From assembly GCA_900541785.1 (NCBI GenBank), contig UQKY01000005.1, forward strand, positions 1-64,000: a DNA stretch of 64,000 nt, in the 5' to 3' direction. The notes beneath the pieces were generated by a model. That model searched no databases. It saw only the letters and a program-made list of their open reading frames with translations, and was not told the DNA's origin. Shown here piece after piece: positions 9,420 through 17,341 of the stretch; within the stretch, counting starts at the first letter, position 1; the number at the start of each line of letters is the position of its first letter. The position numbers and the translations under genes were made by a program. The DNA is from an uncultured Collinsella sp. GTDB lineage: Bacteria; Actinomycetota; Coriobacteriia; Coriobacteriales; Coriobacteriaceae.

Positions 9420-9448
9420 ACTATACCAATACCTGCACAAACGTGCAA
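9420..9448 (-). promoter_or_regulatory. Sigma70-type promoter for the rimP operon
   Basis: Minus-strand -35 TTGCAC (9443-9448) and -10 TATAGT (9420-9425) are separated by exactly 17 bp. Start of transcription would be near 9413, giving a leader of about 70 nt that is almost filled by the 9365-9394 hairpin. Confidence 0.7.
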
Positions 9449-9533
9449 CCACAACACAAACCCGCAGGTCAGCGTGAGCACAGGTTCTCCACAAGAAATG
9501 GATAATTGGACGCTGTCGCAAGCATCCACAACC

Positions 9534-9573
9534 AAAGCGAGGGACGACCCCCTGCGGAATCGTCCCTCGCTTT
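9534..9573 (-). terminator. leuS transcription terminator
   Basis: A 14-bp perfect stem (AAAGCGAGGGACGA and its complement, 9534-9547 with 9560-9573) starts 25 nt after the leuS stop. The U tract on the minus strand is short (TTTGGTTG), so termination may be partial. Confidence 0.65.
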
Positions 9574-9598
9574 TGCATGTCAGCTATGCGCGCGGCGC

Positions 9599-12175
9599 TT
9601 ACTTGACCACCAGGTTGATCAGCTTGCCGGGTACGCAAATGGCCTTGACGACCTTCTTGCCCTCGAGCCACTTGGCAACGGCGACCTCGGCGGCAGCCTG
9701 CATCTCCTCGTTGGAGGCGTCGCGGGCGACGTCGATGCGGCCACGGATCTTACCGAGCACCTGTACGACGATCTGTACCGTGTCCTCAATGGACTCGGCC
9801 AGGTCGAACTCGGGCCAGGCGGCGGTGTAGGCGTTGCCCTCGCAGCCGAGCGCCTCGTGCCACAGCTCGTCGGCCCAGAACGGGCAGATGGGGGCAAGGA
9901 CGCTCACGATGTCCTTGGCCACGCCATAGCACAGAGCCTTGTCGCGGGCAGCGCCCTCGGTGGCGTTGAGGTAGGCGCTCGCCGCGTTGACGAGCTCCAT
10001 GACGGCCGAGATGGCGGTGTTGAACTGGCCGCGATCGAAGTCCTCGGTGCACTTGGCGATGGTGCGGTGACGCTCGCGATAGAGCTTCATCGCAACCTCG
10101 TCGAGCACGGACTTGTCGAAGGCCACGTTGGCGTCGCCGGACTGGACGAGCTGCCACACGATACGCCAGGCGCGCTTGATGAAGCGGTTGGCGCCCTCGA
10201 CGGCCTTGGGATCCCAGTCGAAATCCTTCTCGGGCGGGGCGATAAACAGGATCGCCAGACGCATGGTGTCGGCGCCGTAGGGCTCGATGACCGAGCTCGG
10301 GGGCACGACGTTGCCCTTGGACTTAGACATGGTGTCGCCGTTCTCGTCCTTGACCATGCCCTGGCACAGCAGGTTGGTGAAGGGCTCGTCCACACTCAGC
10401 AGACCCAGGTCGCGCAGGGCCTTGGTAAAGAAGCGACTGTAGAGCAGGTGCAGAATGGCATGCTCGATGCCACCGATGTAGTTATCGACGGGCATCCAAC
10501 GGTCGGCAGCCTCGCGGGAGAAGGGCAGCTCGGTGTTGTGCGGGTCGGTATAGCGCAGGTAATACCAGCTGGAGCAGGTGAAGGTGTCCATGGTATCGGT
10601 CTCGCGCTTGGCCGGGCGGCCGCAGACCGGGCAGGTCGTCTCGTAGAATTCCTTGCACTCGGCGAGGGTCTCGCCGGCACCCAGGTCCAGATTCTCGGGC
10701 AGCGTCACCGGCAGCTGGTCCTCGGGCACGGGTACGATGCCGCAGTGCTCGCAGTGGATGGCCGGGATGGGGTTGCCCCAATAACGCTGACGGCTGATGA
10801 GCCAGTCGCGCAGACGGAACTCGACCTTGCGACGGCCGCAGCCCATGGCCTCAAGGTCGGCCACGATGGCAGCCTCGCCCTCGGAGTGCTTGCCACCGCG
10901 CATACCGGTGTACTTGCCAGACTGGACGAGCGTGCCCTCAGCAGCGTGGGCGCAATCCCAGTCGACGGTCTCGGCATGGAAGGTATCGATGGTCTCGCCG
11001 CTGGCCTCGACGGCAGCGCGGTCGTCATCGTCCAGGATGATCGGCACGATCGGCAGGTCATACTTGCGGGCAAACTCAAAGTCGCGCTGGTCGCCGCAGG
11101 GAACTGCCATGACGGCGCCGGTGCCGTAGTCAGCAACGACATAGTCAGCAACCCACACGGGGATCTTCTCGCCGTTGACGGGGTTCACCACGTAGCGGCC
11201 GGTAAAGGCACCGTGCTTCTCGAGGGTGCCCTGGGCACGCTCGACCGCAGAGATATGCTTGGAGTCCTCGACGATCTTGGTGACGGCCTCCTCGTACTCC
11301 GTGCCCTCGACAAGCTCGTGCAGACGAGCGTACTCGGGAGCCAGGACAAAGAAGGAGACACCGAAGAGCGTGTCGGCTCGCGTGGTGAAGACGGTGATCT
11401 TGCCCTCGTCGCCCTCGATGGGCTCGCCATCCTTGTCGCACAGGGTAAAGTCGACCTCGGCGCCCTCGGAGCGGCCGATCCAGTTAGCCTGCATCTGCTT
11501 GACGCGCTCGGGCCAGCCGGGGAGCTTCTCCAGATCGTCGAGCAGCTCCTGGGAGTACTCGGTAATCTTGAAGTACCACTGCTCAAGGTCGCGCTTCTCG
11601 GGCTCGGTGCCGCAGCGCCAGCACTTGCCCTCGGTGACCTGCTCGTTGGCCAAAACGGTCTTACAGGTGGGGCACCAGTTGACCGGATTCTTCTTGCGGT
11701 AGACCAGGCCCTTTTCCCACAGCTTCTCAAAGATCCACTGACCCCAGCGGTAGTAGTCGGGGCTGCAGGTCTTGACCATGCGATCCAGATCGTAGGAGAA
11801 GCCCATGCGCTTCATCGTGGAAAGCGCCTGATCCATGTTCTTATACGTCCAGGCGGCAGCCTGCGTGTTGTGCTTGATGGCGGCGTTCTCGGCGGGAAGG
11901 CCAAAGGCATCGAAGCCGATGGGATGCAGCACGTCGTAGCCGCGCATGCGGGCCTGACGGGCCATGGCATCGCCGATGGTATAGTTGCGCGCGTGGCCCA
12001 TGTGCAGGTCGCCCGACGGATACGGGAACATCTCGAGCACGTACTTCTTGGGCTTACTGTCGTCGGTGTCGACGGCAAAGAGGTTGGAATCCTCCCAGGC
12101 CTTCATCCACCTGGACTCAATGGCCTGCGCGTCGTAGACAGGAATCTCGTCCTTATGATCTGTGCAATCGCACAT
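9599..12175 (-). CDS. leuS: Leucyl-tRNA synthetase
   Basis: Class I aminoacyl-tRNA synthetase charging tRNA-Leu. It is 858 residues. The HIGH-type signature is HMGH within PYPSGDLHMGHARNY near residue 55 and the KMSKS loop is MSKSKGN. A zinc-binding insertion with CPTC and CWRC is visible near residues 155-180, and a second Cys set (CEHCG, CPVC) lies in the editing/catalytic region. The ATG has AAGGAGCTGAT directly upstream. Its leader carries the long inverted repeat at 12199-12317. Confidence 0.97.
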   Translation of the reverse strand: MCDCTDHKDEIPVYDAQAIESRWMKAWEDSNLFAVDTDDSKPKKYVLEMFPYPSGDLHMGHARNYTIGDAMARQARMRGYDVLHPIGFDAFGLPAENAAIKHNTQAAAWTYKNMDQALSTMKRMGFSYDLDRMVKTCSPDYYRWGQWIFEKLWEKGLVYRKKNPVNWCPTCKTVLANEQVTEGKCWRCGTEPEKRDLEQWYFKITEYSQELLDDLEKLPGWPERVKQMQANWIGRSEGAEVDFTLCDKDGEPIEGDEGKITVFTTRADTLFGVSFFVLAPEYARLHELVEGTEYEEAVTKIVEDSKHISAVERAQGTLEKHGAFTGRYVVNPVNGEKIPVWVADYVVADYGTGAVMAVPCGDQRDFEFARKYDLPIVPIILDDDDRAAVEASGETIDTFHAETVDWDCAHAAEGTLVQSGKYTGMRGGKHSEGEAAIVADLEAMGCGRRKVEFRLRDWLISRQRYWGNPIPAIHCEHCGIVPVPEDQLPVTLPENLDLGAGETLAECKEFYETTCPVCGRPAKRETDTMDTFTCSSWYYLRYTDPHNTELPFSREAADRWMPVDNYIGGIEHAILHLLYSRFFTKALRDLGLLSVDEPFTNLLCQGMVKDENGDTMSKSKGNVVPPSSVIEPYGADTMRLAILFIAPPEKDFDWDPKAVEGANRFIKRAWRIVWQLVQSGDANVAFDKSVLDEVAMKLYRERHRTIAKCTEDFDRGQFNTAISAVMELVNAASAYLNATEGAARDKALCYGVAKDIVSVLAPICPFWADELWHEALGCEGNAYTAAWPEFDLAESIEDTVQIVVQVLGKIRGRIDVARDASNEEMQAAAEVAVAKWLEGKKVVKAICVPGKLINLVVK

Positions 12176-12198
12176 ATCAGCTCCTTTAATCTTAGCTG

Positions 12199-12317
12199 GG
12201 GTCGGTCGGCTTGGCTTTGTTCGCTACTGCGGACAGTCCTGCGCAAGACGAAGAGCACATTTAGTGCTCTTCTTTGCGTGCGGAACTTGTAGCGAACAAA
12301 GCCAAGCCGACCGACCC
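12199..12317. repeat. 119-nt long inverted repeat in the leuS leader
   Basis: Two perfect 29-nt arms (12199-12227 and 12289-12317, starting GGGTCGGTCGGCTTGGC) flank a 61-nt centre that contains its own 9-bp hairpin (GAAGAGCAC / GTGCTCTTC, 12250-12258 with 12264-12272). The whole can fold as one extended hairpin with small internal bulges. It has no U tract, so it is not an ordinary terminator. It sits between guaB and leuS and would be in the 5' leader of leuS mRNA. It could be a dispersed palindromic element or a structured leader. Confidence 0.75.
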
Positions 12318-12351
12318 TAAGGTTAACTTGACTGATGATAGCAAATACGAC

Positions 12352-12386
12352 AAGCGAGATGCCTGCGACTTGCAGGCATCTCGCTT
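12352..12386 (-). terminator. guaB terminator hairpin
   Basis: A perfect 15-bp stem (AAGCGAGATGCCTGC, 12352-12366 with 12372-12386) with a 5-nt loop lies about 50 nt after the guaB stop. Its minus-strand U tract is poor. Confidence 0.6.
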
Positions 12387-12434
12387 TATCTAAATAACGT
12401 GGTTGAAACTCAACCTTTATGTGAGGCTCTTACC

Positions 12435-13946
12435 TTATCGATAAGATACGGACTGCTGAGAATCCTTCACGACTACGTCGTGGGCGCCGCCTTCGACGAT
12501 GGAGGTGGAGCTGACCAGCGTTAGGCGTGCCTTTTCCTGGAGCTCGGGGATCGAGAGGGCACCGCAGTTGCACATCGTGGACTTAACCTTGTAAAGCGTG
12601 CCGCCCACGCCGTCCTTGAGGGAGCCGGCGTAAGGCACGTAGGAGTCGACGCCCTCGACGAAGCTGAGCTTCGCGGCGCCGCCCAGGTCGTAGCGCTGCC
12701 AGTTGCGGGCACGCGCGGAACCCTCGCCCCAGTACTCCTTCATGTACTGGCCGTTGACGTTGACGCGCTCGGTCGGGCTCTCGTCGAAGCGGGCGAAGTA
12801 ACGGCCCAGCATCATAAAGTCGGCGCCCATGGCAAGGGCGAGCGTCATGTGGTAGTCGTAGACGATACCGCCGTCGGAGCACACGGGCACGTAGACGCCG
12901 GTCTCCTCGTAGTACTCGTCGCGAGCACGGCAGACGTCGATCAGCGCGGTGGCCTGGCCACGGCCAATGCCCTTGGTCTCGCGGGTAATGCAGATGGAAC
13001 CGCCGCCGATACCGACCTTGATGAAGTCGGCACCACAGTCGGCCAAAAAGCGGAAGCCCTCGGCGTCGACGACGTTACCGGCACCGACCTTGACGTCCTC
13101 GCCGTAGTTGGCACGGATCCACTCGATGGTGCGCTTCTGCCACTCGCTGAAGCCCTCGGAAGAGTCGATGCACAGGACATCGGCACCGGCCTCGATGAGC
13201 AGCGGCACGCGCTCGGCATAGTCGCGGGTGTTGATACCGGCACCGACCATGTAGCGCTTATCACCGTCGAGAAGCTCGTTGGGGTTGGTCTTGTGGCTGT
13301 CGTAGTCCTTACGGAAAACGATGCCCATCAGGTGATCGTTGTCGTCGACGATGGGCAGGGCGTTGAGCTTGTTGTCCCAGATGACGTCGTTGGCAACCTT
13401 GAGGCTGATGTTCTTGTCGCCCACGATGAGCTGCTCACGCGGGGTCATGAACTCGGAGACCTTCGTCTGGTGGTCATCGCGGCTGGGGCGATAGTCACGG
13501 CTGGTGACGATGCCAAGGAGCTTACCCTTGGGAGTGCCATCGTCGGTAACCGGCATGGTGGAGTGACCGGTCTTCTCCTTGAGCTCGATAACCTGCTCCA
13601 TGGTCATGTCGGGGGTCAGCGTGGAATCGGACTGAACGAAGCCGGCCTTGTGATCCTTGACGGCCTTGACCATAGCGGCCTCGGACTCGGCGCTCTGGGA
13701 ACCGTAAATGAAGGACAGGCCACCCTCGGTAGCGAGCGCGACACCCATGTCGACGCCCGAGACGGACTGCATGATAGCGGAAACCATGGGGATGTTCAGG
13801 GTGATTGCCGGCTTCTCACCGCGCTTAAAGCGGGTCAGCGGCGTCTTAAGAGAGACGTTGTTGGGGATGCACTGCGAGGACGAGTAACCAGGAACCAGCA
13901 GATACTCCGAAAACGTGTGGGACTCACCGGGAAAGAACGTAGCCAT
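12435..13946 (-). CDS. guaB: IMP dehydrogenase
   Basis: Oxidises IMP to XMP, the committed step of GMP synthesis. It is 503 residues. The TIM barrel is interrupted by a CBS-pair domain (about residues 95-230). The catalytic cysteine lies in GIGGGSICITRE and the flap region contains the conserved GMGADFMMLGR-like stretch AMGADFMMLGR. The family also has an unusual N-terminus here (SEYLLVPGYSS), typical of the GuaB subgroup that lacks the classic FDDVLL opening word for word. The ATG follows AAAAAGGAG. It is monocistronic, with a terminator before leuS. Confidence 0.93.
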   Translation of the reverse strand: MATFFPGESHTFSEYLLVPGYSSSQCIPNNVSLKTPLTRFKRGEKPAITLNIPMVSAIMQSVSGVDMGVALATEGGLSFIYGSQSAESEAAMVKAVKDHKAGFVQSDSTLTPDMTMEQVIELKEKTGHSTMPVTDDGTPKGKLLGIVTSRDYRPSRDDHQTKVSEFMTPREQLIVGDKNISLKVANDVIWDNKLNALPIVDDNDHLMGIVFRKDYDSHKTNPNELLDGDKRYMVGAGINTRDYAERVPLLIEAGADVLCIDSSEGFSEWQKRTIEWIRANYGEDVKVGAGNVVDAEGFRFLADCGADFIKVGIGGGSICITRETKGIGRGQATALIDVCRARDEYYEETGVYVPVCSDGGIVYDYHMTLALAMGADFMMLGRYFARFDESPTERVNVNGQYMKEYWGEGSARARNWQRYDLGGAAKLSFVEGVDSYVPYAGSLKDGVGGTLYKVKSTMCNCGALSIPELQEKARLTLVSSTSIVEGGAHDVVVKDSQQSVSYR

Positions 13947-14130
13947 GTTTCTCCTTTTTCCATGCGACCGGTCGGCTGCAGGCCTCGTAGGACCCAGCCC
14001 AACCTTGGGCGCCCAATACTGGGGAAGTATCTTAACGCACTTTGACTGCTACAATGCATGATTTAAGAAGAGCACACGAGGGTTTGACGCAGGCTTTGCG
14101 TTTGCCCAGCAAACACTTTAGCGGGGATAC

Positions 14131-14490
14131 GTGGAGCGTATGGAGTACAAGACGACGGCAAAGTTGGTCATTCAAGCGTGCGACAAAGATCTGCCGGGCG
14201 TCTTCGGCCATGGTTGCGTTTTGTTGCTGCAGGGCATAGCCCGCGAGCACTCGCTGAACCGCGCCGCCAAGAGCATGGGCATGGCGTATTCCAAAGCGTG
14301 GCGCATTGTAAACGAAGCCGAAGGACAGCTGGGCTGCAAGCTCATCGAGCGCGACGGCGCCCGCGGATCCACGCTCACCCCCGCCGGCGAGCGAGCCATA
14401 GCGGTCTACGAGGAGCTGCAGGCCGACATAAACCAGGTCATAGCTGCCAAAGCCGACGCTCTCATCGCCAGCATCAACCACAGTAGCTAA
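14131..14490 (+). CDS. ModE-type winged helix-turn-helix regulator, DNA-binding domain only
   Basis: Small LysR/ModE-like DNA-binding protein of 119 residues. The helix-turn-helix is the segment HSLNRAAKSMGMAYSKAWRI near residues 40-59, followed by the wing region LIERDGARGSTLTPAGE. The molybdate-binding TOBE/MOP domains of full ModE are absent, so it may respond to something else or act with a separate sensor. Start could be the GTG at 14131 (GGGGA upstream) or the ATG three codons later. No molybdenum genes are nearby; it is divergent from guaB and convergent with the PLP gene. Confidence 0.75.
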   Translation: MERMEYKTTAKLVIQACDKDLPGVFGHGCVLLLQGIAREHSLNRAAKSMGMAYSKAWRIVNEAEGQLGCKLIERDGARGSTLTPAGERAIAVYEELQADINQVIAAKADALIASINHSS

Positions 14491-14526
14491 TTTGGGACGG
14501 GGCTTTATGGCTACACAACCCCCTCT

Positions 14527-14601
14527 CATAAGTTGCGGTGAAATAGGGACTGTTTATGCGGTTAAAGCCGTAAATCAATCCATATTTCACCGCAACTTAT
14601 G
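14527..14601. repeat. 75-nt palindromic element between convergent genes
   Basis: A perfect 19-bp inverted repeat (CATAAGTTGCGGTGAAATA at 14527-14545 and its complement at 14583-14601) encloses 37 nt that can form an inner hairpin (TTTATGCGG / GCCGTAAA with a bulge). It fills the gap between the ModE-type gene and the PLP gene. It may act as a two-way terminator, but it lacks a U tract in either direction and looks more like a dispersed palindromic element. Confidence 0.7.
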
Positions 14602-14619
14602 GAGTCGAGGATGATTTAG

Positions 14620-15612
14620 CTAGTTGCGGAGGGTGTTGTCTAGGGTGGCGGCCACGATCAGGGGATTGTCGGTGCCGACGAAGAGGCGGATGGTGCTCCC
14701 CTGCTTGCCACGTGGAGCCGAAAGGCGCGTCGTTGCGCCGCCGGCGGGTGATGTGCGGAATTCGACCGGCAGTATGCTGAAGAATTCGCCTGCGGTGCAG
14801 TCCATCAGGTCAAACTCTACTGCCGGGCCAAAACCGTGCTCCAGGATGCCGGTCGCGATGGCATGGTCGGGATGTGAGGTCAGCCCGGGATAGTGCACGT
14901 TGCGCACCATCTCGTTCGCGGCCAAATATTCAGCCAGCGCACGGGCGCGGTCGAAATGTGCCTGCATGCGGGTGTCGAGCGTGTCGAGCCCACGCTCTAG
15001 AACCTCGGCCTCATCGGAGGACAAGTCGAGCGCGGCCAATCCGCACCCCTCGATCAGCGCATGCGCGCACTCGGCAGCGGCATCCACACGATGGCGCTTG
15101 AGCTGCGAGCGCGCGACCGAGGCGGCTACGAGCTTACGCGGAGCCTTACCGGCACACACGCGGTCGAGCGCCTCGAGCGACAGCGCAGCACCCAGCCGCA
15201 GCGGATCGCAGCCAAAAGCCGACGCCACGGTGTTGTCCACAACCAGCAGCGCGCGGGCCTCACGAGCCGCGCGGCCCAGCGCACGCAGATCGGGCACACG
15301 CAGGCCAAAGCCACCGATTGAGTTCACAAACCACCACAGGTGCGAGCCCTCAGCGTCAAACGAAACATCAAAGCCCTCGGACGCGGCGGCAAACGCTGCG
15401 GCCAACGGCTCATCCACCATAGCCACGTCGCAGGCATCAAAGCCGAGCGCAAACGCTTCGGCAAAGTCGTCCGCAAAGGCCACCAGGCGGTCACCGGGAC
15501 GTACAATCCCCAACAGTGACAGCGCTGCCGGAACATGCGGGGCCTCAACAAGACGCGCCTCACGCGAGCCGGCCCTCAAAGCCCAGGCCTCTTCAAGCTG
15601 CTCTACGCCCAT
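14620..15612 (-). CDS. Divergent Cys/Met-metabolism PLP-dependent enzyme
   Basis: Member of the cystathionine gamma-synthase/lyase fold group by its C-terminal half: VDNTVAS corresponds to the usual VDNTFATP, and NVHYPGL, EFDLMD and SAPRGKQGSTIRLFVG match the family end, including the substrate-binding arginine. At 330 residues it is about 50 short of the family norm. The usual lysine motif SATKYxxGH is not recognisable; the corresponding stretch reads VCAGKAPRKLVAASVA. The N-terminal cofactor-binding part is also unusual. The start is the ATG at 15612 behind GGGAGG. It may be a catalytically altered or inactive paralogue; substrate unknown. Confidence 0.6.
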   Translation of the reverse strand: MGVEQLEEAWALRAGSREARLVEAPHVPAALSLLGIVRPGDRLVAFADDFAEAFALGFDACDVAMVDEPLAAAFAAASEGFDVSFDAEGSHLWWFVNSIGGFGLRVPDLRALGRAAREARALLVVDNTVASAFGCDPLRLGAALSLEALDRVCAGKAPRKLVAASVARSQLKRHRVDAAAECAHALIEGCGLAALDLSSDEAEVLERGLDTLDTRMQAHFDRARALAEYLAANEMVRNVHYPGLTSHPDHAIATGILEHGFGPAVEFDLMDCTAGEFFSILPVEFRTSPAGGATTRLSAPRGKQGSTIRLFVGTDNPLIVAATLDNTLRN

Positions 15613-15638
15613 ATAGCAACCTCCCTTTAAAAGCAAAA

Positions 15639-15669
15639 CCCACGATGTAGGTGTCCCCCGCATCGTGGG
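15639..15669 (-). terminator. Terminator of the GH32 gene
   Basis: A 9-bp CCCACGATG / CATCGTGGG stem is followed on the minus strand by TTTTGCTTTT. It lies between the GH32 stop and the ribosome site of the PLP gene, only about 20 nt before the latter, so it could also limit read-through into that gene. Confidence 0.7.
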
Positions 15670-15707
15670 CAACGGCTGCAGTATAGCGCCGATATGCGAC
15701 GAATCGC

Positions 15708-17237
15708 CTAGATGTTGAGCGCGTGGTAGGTCACGTTCGCACCCGGAGCGTCAACGGTCACGCCATAGGCCTCGGGATAGATGCGCGTGGAGAACACAAG
15801 CGCGCCGTCATTCACAAACACCTCGACCGAAGAAGCATCGCCGACAATGCGCACGTTACGAACCTCGTCGACGGGCTCCCAGCGCACGGTACGACCGCAA
15901 CCGGCAGAAGCGCGACCCTCATCGGTAAATCGCATCTCAAAACGCGAGGGCAGTTCGCCCTCGGCGGGCACAAATACCAGCTTCAGCTCGCCATCAACAG
16001 TCGCGGTAAACGCGCCGTCGACACCGTCGGCAACAACGTCAAAGCAGGTATCGCCGGCAACCTCCAACGAACCCTCCCCCACACGCACCGAGGCATAATG
16101 GTGTTCAATCTCGCGCGCCGGCTGCTGCAGCACCACGCCGTCGGCACCGGCTGTAAGCTCACGCGGCACTGTCATGCAGTGCTGCCAGCCACGCGCCACG
16201 GTGGGGCCGTTACCATAGGTCGGCTCATCGGGCATGCCCATCCAGCCGATCAGAATGTGGCGACCGTCCTCGGCCGTGAACTCCTGCGGAGCATAGAAGT
16301 CAAAACCGGCGTCCCACAGGCGGAACTCGCCCAGCTCATAGGCACCGTCACCACCGGTAATTTCGCCCGTTACAGGCATGTAGCCAGCAGCGTATACGTT
16401 GCCGCGGTCCCAACGGCCGCCCTCAAGGCCCTGGGGCGAGAACGACAAATATGCAACGGTATCGCCATTCGCATCGAGCTCGATATAGCCGGGGCACTCC
16501 CACATAAAGCCAAAACGCTCGGGCGTAGACACACGGTTCTCGAGCTCCCAGCTCAGCATATCGGCCGAACCATACACCAGGATCTCGCCCACATCGCGCC
16601 CGGCACCCTCGCCGTGCATCGCACAAAAACGGCTCTCGACATGCGGCCCGTCCACGCGACGACGCGCGCCCAGCACCATGTGGTAACGCCCATCATCATC
16701 GCGCCACACCTTGGGGTCACGCACGTGGCAGGTCAAATCCTCGGGATAATCCTCAGACGCCAGCACCACGCGCTTTTGGCTAAACGTCTGTCCATCAACG
16801 CTCTCGACATACACGGTATCGGCGCGACGGCCAGTGTTGACATAGTCATAAACGCCGTCCGCATCGGGGAGCTTAACGTTGCCGGTATAGAGCACGCGAA
16901 TGCGACCGTCCTCGACCAATGCCGAGCCCGAGTACACACCATGGCAGTCGAACGGCTCATCGGGAAGCAGCGGCGCGCCAACGTAGTCCCAGTTCATAAG
17001 GTCGCGGCTCGTGGCATGTCCCCACATCTTGACGCCGCCGTTCACATCAAACGGAGCATACTGGAAGTATGCGTGAAACACGCCATCGGCCTGGCAAAGC
17101 CCGTTGGGGTCGTTGAGCCAGCCCGTGGGCGGCATAATATGAAAATGCTGAGCATAGGGCCCGTGGCCACGCTCGGCGGCCGCTGCATCCATATTGGCAA
17201 CGAGCTTGGCAAGATCGCGCTGAAGTGCGTTAGACAT
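15708..17237 (-). CDS. Sucrose-6-phosphate hydrolase, glycoside hydrolase family 32
   Basis: Cytoplasmic hydrolase expected to split sucrose-6-phosphate delivered by the neighbouring PTS into glucose-6-phosphate and fructose. It has 509 residues from the ATG at 17237. The GH32 catalytic triad motifs are present: nucleophile in GWLNDPNG near residue 40, the RDP motif in HVRDPKVW, and the acid/base in WECPGY. The C-terminal beta-sandwich follows from about 360. There is no signal peptide. It lies downstream of scrA but is separated from it by a strong terminator. Confidence 0.92.
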   Translation of the reverse strand: MSNALQRDLAKLVANMDAAAAERGHGPYAQHFHIMPPTGWLNDPNGLCQADGVFHAYFQYAPFDVNGGVKMWGHATSRDLMNWDYVGAPLLPDEPFDCHGVYSGSALVEDGRIRVLYTGNVKLPDADGVYDYVNTGRRADTVYVESVDGQTFSQKRVVLASEDYPEDLTCHVRDPKVWRDDDGRYHMVLGARRRVDGPHVESRFCAMHGEGAGRDVGEILVYGSADMLSWELENRVSTPERFGFMWECPGYIELDANGDTVAYLSFSPQGLEGGRWDRGNVYAAGYMPVTGEITGGDGAYELGEFRLWDAGFDFYAPQEFTAEDGRHILIGWMGMPDEPTYGNGPTVARGWQHCMTVPRELTAGADGVVLQQPAREIEHHYASVRVGEGSLEVAGDTCFDVVADGVDGAFTATVDGELKLVFVPAEGELPSRFEMRFTDEGRASAGCGRTVRWEPVDEVRNVRIVGDASSVEVFVNDGALVFSTRIYPEAYGVTVDAPGANVTYHALNI

Positions 17238-17290
17238 GTCGGTATCCAATCGAATTAAATCAACGAACGCTCAAATCAAGGGTTCCAGAT

Positions 17291-17332
17291 AAACAAAACG
17301 CCCACAGGATGGAGCCTGCGGGCGTTTTGTTT
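17291..17332 (-). terminator. Strong terminator between the PTS gene and the GH32 gene
   Basis: An 18-bp stem (17291-17308 with 17315-17332) with one wobble closes a 6-nt loop and ends in TTTTGTTT on the minus strand. Its position after the EIIBC stop means that the hydrolase is expressed by read-through or its own promoter. Confidence 0.85.
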
Positions 17333-17341
17333 ACGCAAATC

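Noticed and set aside
9506..12292. 928-codon open frame on the plus strand opposite leuS
   Set aside because: Shadow of leuS; no ribosome site, no recognisable domain and a composition dictated by the opposite strand.
12176..12330. T-box riboswitch before leuS
   Set aside because: The T-box consensus and a terminator/antiterminator pair are not present; the structure is a single long palindrome.
13947..14060. Purine riboswitch before guaB
   Set aside because: The leader lacks the three-way junction motifs of purine riboswitches and I see no competing terminator.
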